A program made the translations under genes and the position numbers. Shown here piece by piece: positions 63,146-64,000 of a DNA stretch of 64,000 bases (positions are counted from its first letter, which is position 1; every line of letters starts with the position of its first letter). This DNA is from Roseibium sp. Sym1 (GTDB lineage: Bacteria > Pseudomonadota > Alphaproteobacteria > Rhizobiales > Stappiaceae), in the NCBI RefSeq assembly GCF_027359675.1, contig NZ_CP114786.1:3074501-3138500 (forward strand). The letters run 5' to 3'. The notes beneath the pieces are model-generated. The model ran no database searches and was not told the origin of the DNA. It was given only the letters and a program-made list of their open reading frames with translations.

Positions 63146-64000
63146 TCAGCCGAGAGCTGCAATCCTGGCATCCGGAAAGACAGTGAGGGCGGCATCGATT
63201 TCAGCCCGTTCCATGACACAAAAGGCCGTCGACAGGGCGTCGGCAAGGGCGGCGGACGGCGCGGTGACGGCACTGATCTGCCATCGCTGTCCTCTTCCCG
63301 CCGGATCGAGGATATGACCATGCGCCGCGCCTGGCCCGATCAGCGTTCCGGCAGGGGAAGACACGGCGAGCGCCCTGTCTTGCAGGGCCGCCGCGCCGAC
63401 GGTCCTGCCGTCCGGCAGTGCGATGGCCGCTTGCCACGCTTTCCCGTCCGGTCGCCGGCCCATGGCGTTGATCTCGCCGATGTCCACCAGGACGTCCCTG
63501 TAGCCTGCCTGCCTCAACAGCGTGGCGACCTGATCGGCGGCATGGCCTTGCGCGATGCCATTGAATGTCACCGCCATGCCGGGACGCGCCAGCCGTATTT
63601 CCTGTTCCGACAAAACCACGTCCCGCCAGCCGACAAGCTTGCGCGCGGCGTCAATATCCCCGCCGGTGGCAGTCGCCTGCCACAGCGGCTGGATCGTCGG
63701 ATCGAAGGCACCAACCGTTGCCGCGTGCACCTGTGCGGCCAGGCGGAAGAGCGCCAGAACATCGGGATCGGGCCAGGGCCAACGCCCGGTGCGGTTGAGA
63801 CGCACAAGTCCGGACTCGGTATGGAGCGAAAAACGCGTCTCCACCCGGGCGAGCAGTCGCTCGATTTTCCTGAAGAGGCGTCGCGCGGAGCTTTGGTCGG
63901 TGCCGGTCAGAACGACACGCGCCGACGTGCCCATCGCCCGTCCCTGCCAGCTGACGTTTTCGGCGGCCCTGGAGGGCGAGGCGACCGCAGCAGCGGCGGC
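63146..64000 (-). CDS. FAD:protein FMN transferase (ApbE/NosX type), partial
   Basis: The frame is open to the window edge, so the true start lies beyond 64000; 284 residues are visible. An Ala-rich stretch followed by ENVSWQGRAMGT looks like the end of an export leader (possibly Tat) and the ApbE start. FDPTIQPLW, FNGIAQGHAADQ and LVDIGEINAMG are ApbE blocks for flavin transfer, and the C-terminal SAALADALSTAF matches the metal-site region. Beside nor genes it is probably NosX, which flavinylates NosR. That would put a nos (N2O reductase) operon just right of the window. Confidence 0.85.
   Translation of the reverse strand, partial: AAAAAVASPSRAAENVSWQGRAMGTSARVVLTGTDQSSARRLFRKIERLLARVETRFSLHTESGLVRLNRTGRWPWPDPDVLALFRLAAQVHAATVGAFDPTIQPLWQATATGGDIDAARKLVGWRDVVLSEQEIRLARPGMAVTFNGIAQGHAADQVATLLRQAGYRDVLVDIGEINAMGRRPDGKAWQAAIALPDGRTVGAAALQDRALAVSSPAGTLIGPGAAHGHILDPAGRGQRWQISAVTAPSAALADALSTAFCVMERAEIDAALTVFPDARIAALG

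Overview
The window is high-GC alphaproteobacterial DNA. A red-type (form IC/ID) RuBisCO operon with cbbX, several TRAP and ABC solute importers, an ALAS-type hemA, DUF995 and RTX proteins, and nitric oxide reduction genes together suggest a marine, metabolically versatile member of the Roseibium/Labrenzia/Stappia group (Stappiaceae). That placement is an inference from gene content; no rRNA or tRNA gene was seen.

Layout. (1) 33-6650, plus strand: an AfuABC-type ABC importer with two tandem paralogous binding proteins, a fused double permease and an ATPase, followed by an inositol-monophosphatase-family phosphatase. It is probably a phosphorylated-sugar or polyol uptake system rather than an iron system. 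(2) 6651-14269: an AT-rich promoter region, then a polysaccharide locus with a UDP-xylose synthase-like enzyme, a processive GT2 synthase, two GH26-like hydrolases, a DUF995 protein, galE and a small secreted protein. (3) 14379-19871: a dimethylglycine/sarcosine dehydrogenase-like flavoprotein, an RTX-repeat protein, a small exported protein and a 268-bp MITE-like element whose right end forms the stop codon of the next gene. (4) 19869-27966, minus strand: an amino-acid/ureido-compound catabolic cluster with an NMT1-type ABC importer, a carbamoylase-like amidohydrolase, a TRAP importer and diaminopropionate ammonia-lyase. (5) 28189-31949: an OmpR-type response regulator and a soluble five-PAS hybrid histidine kinase. 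(6) 32131-43211: a complete Calvin-cycle operon (cbbF-P-T-A-L-S-X-E, a thioredoxin-like gene, cbbZ) with a divergent cbbR.

(7) 43398-44129: a YrhK-like membrane protein. (8) 44157-52255: a GntR regulator and a divergent sugar-acid operon: TRAP importer, an unrecorded-looking 54-aa membrane protein, an IlvD/Edd dehydratase, a ketoglutarate-semialdehyde-type dehydrogenase and an RraA-like protein. (9) 52538-54190: an L,D-transpeptidase-like protein that has lost the catalytic Cys motif. (10) 54287-64000: an NO-respiration block with cytochrome c, hemA, an NnrR-type Crp/Fnr regulator, a DUF4202 protein, norCBQDEF and the edge of an apbE/nosX gene. Three TTGAC-N4-GTCAA-like palindromes in this block suggest one NnrR regulon that couples heme synthesis and electron supply to NO reduction.

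Working together, regions 1, 4 and 8 are scavenging modules for organic solutes, region 6 provides CO2 fixation or redox balancing, and region 10 supplies anaerobic NO (and probably N2O) respiration. The most novel-looking points are the polysaccharide locus, the degenerate L,D-transpeptidase, the MITE at a stop codon, the 54-aa operon protein, and the NnrR-type sites at hemA and the cytochrome gene. No tRNA, rRNA, CRISPR array, complete IS or prophage was recognised.
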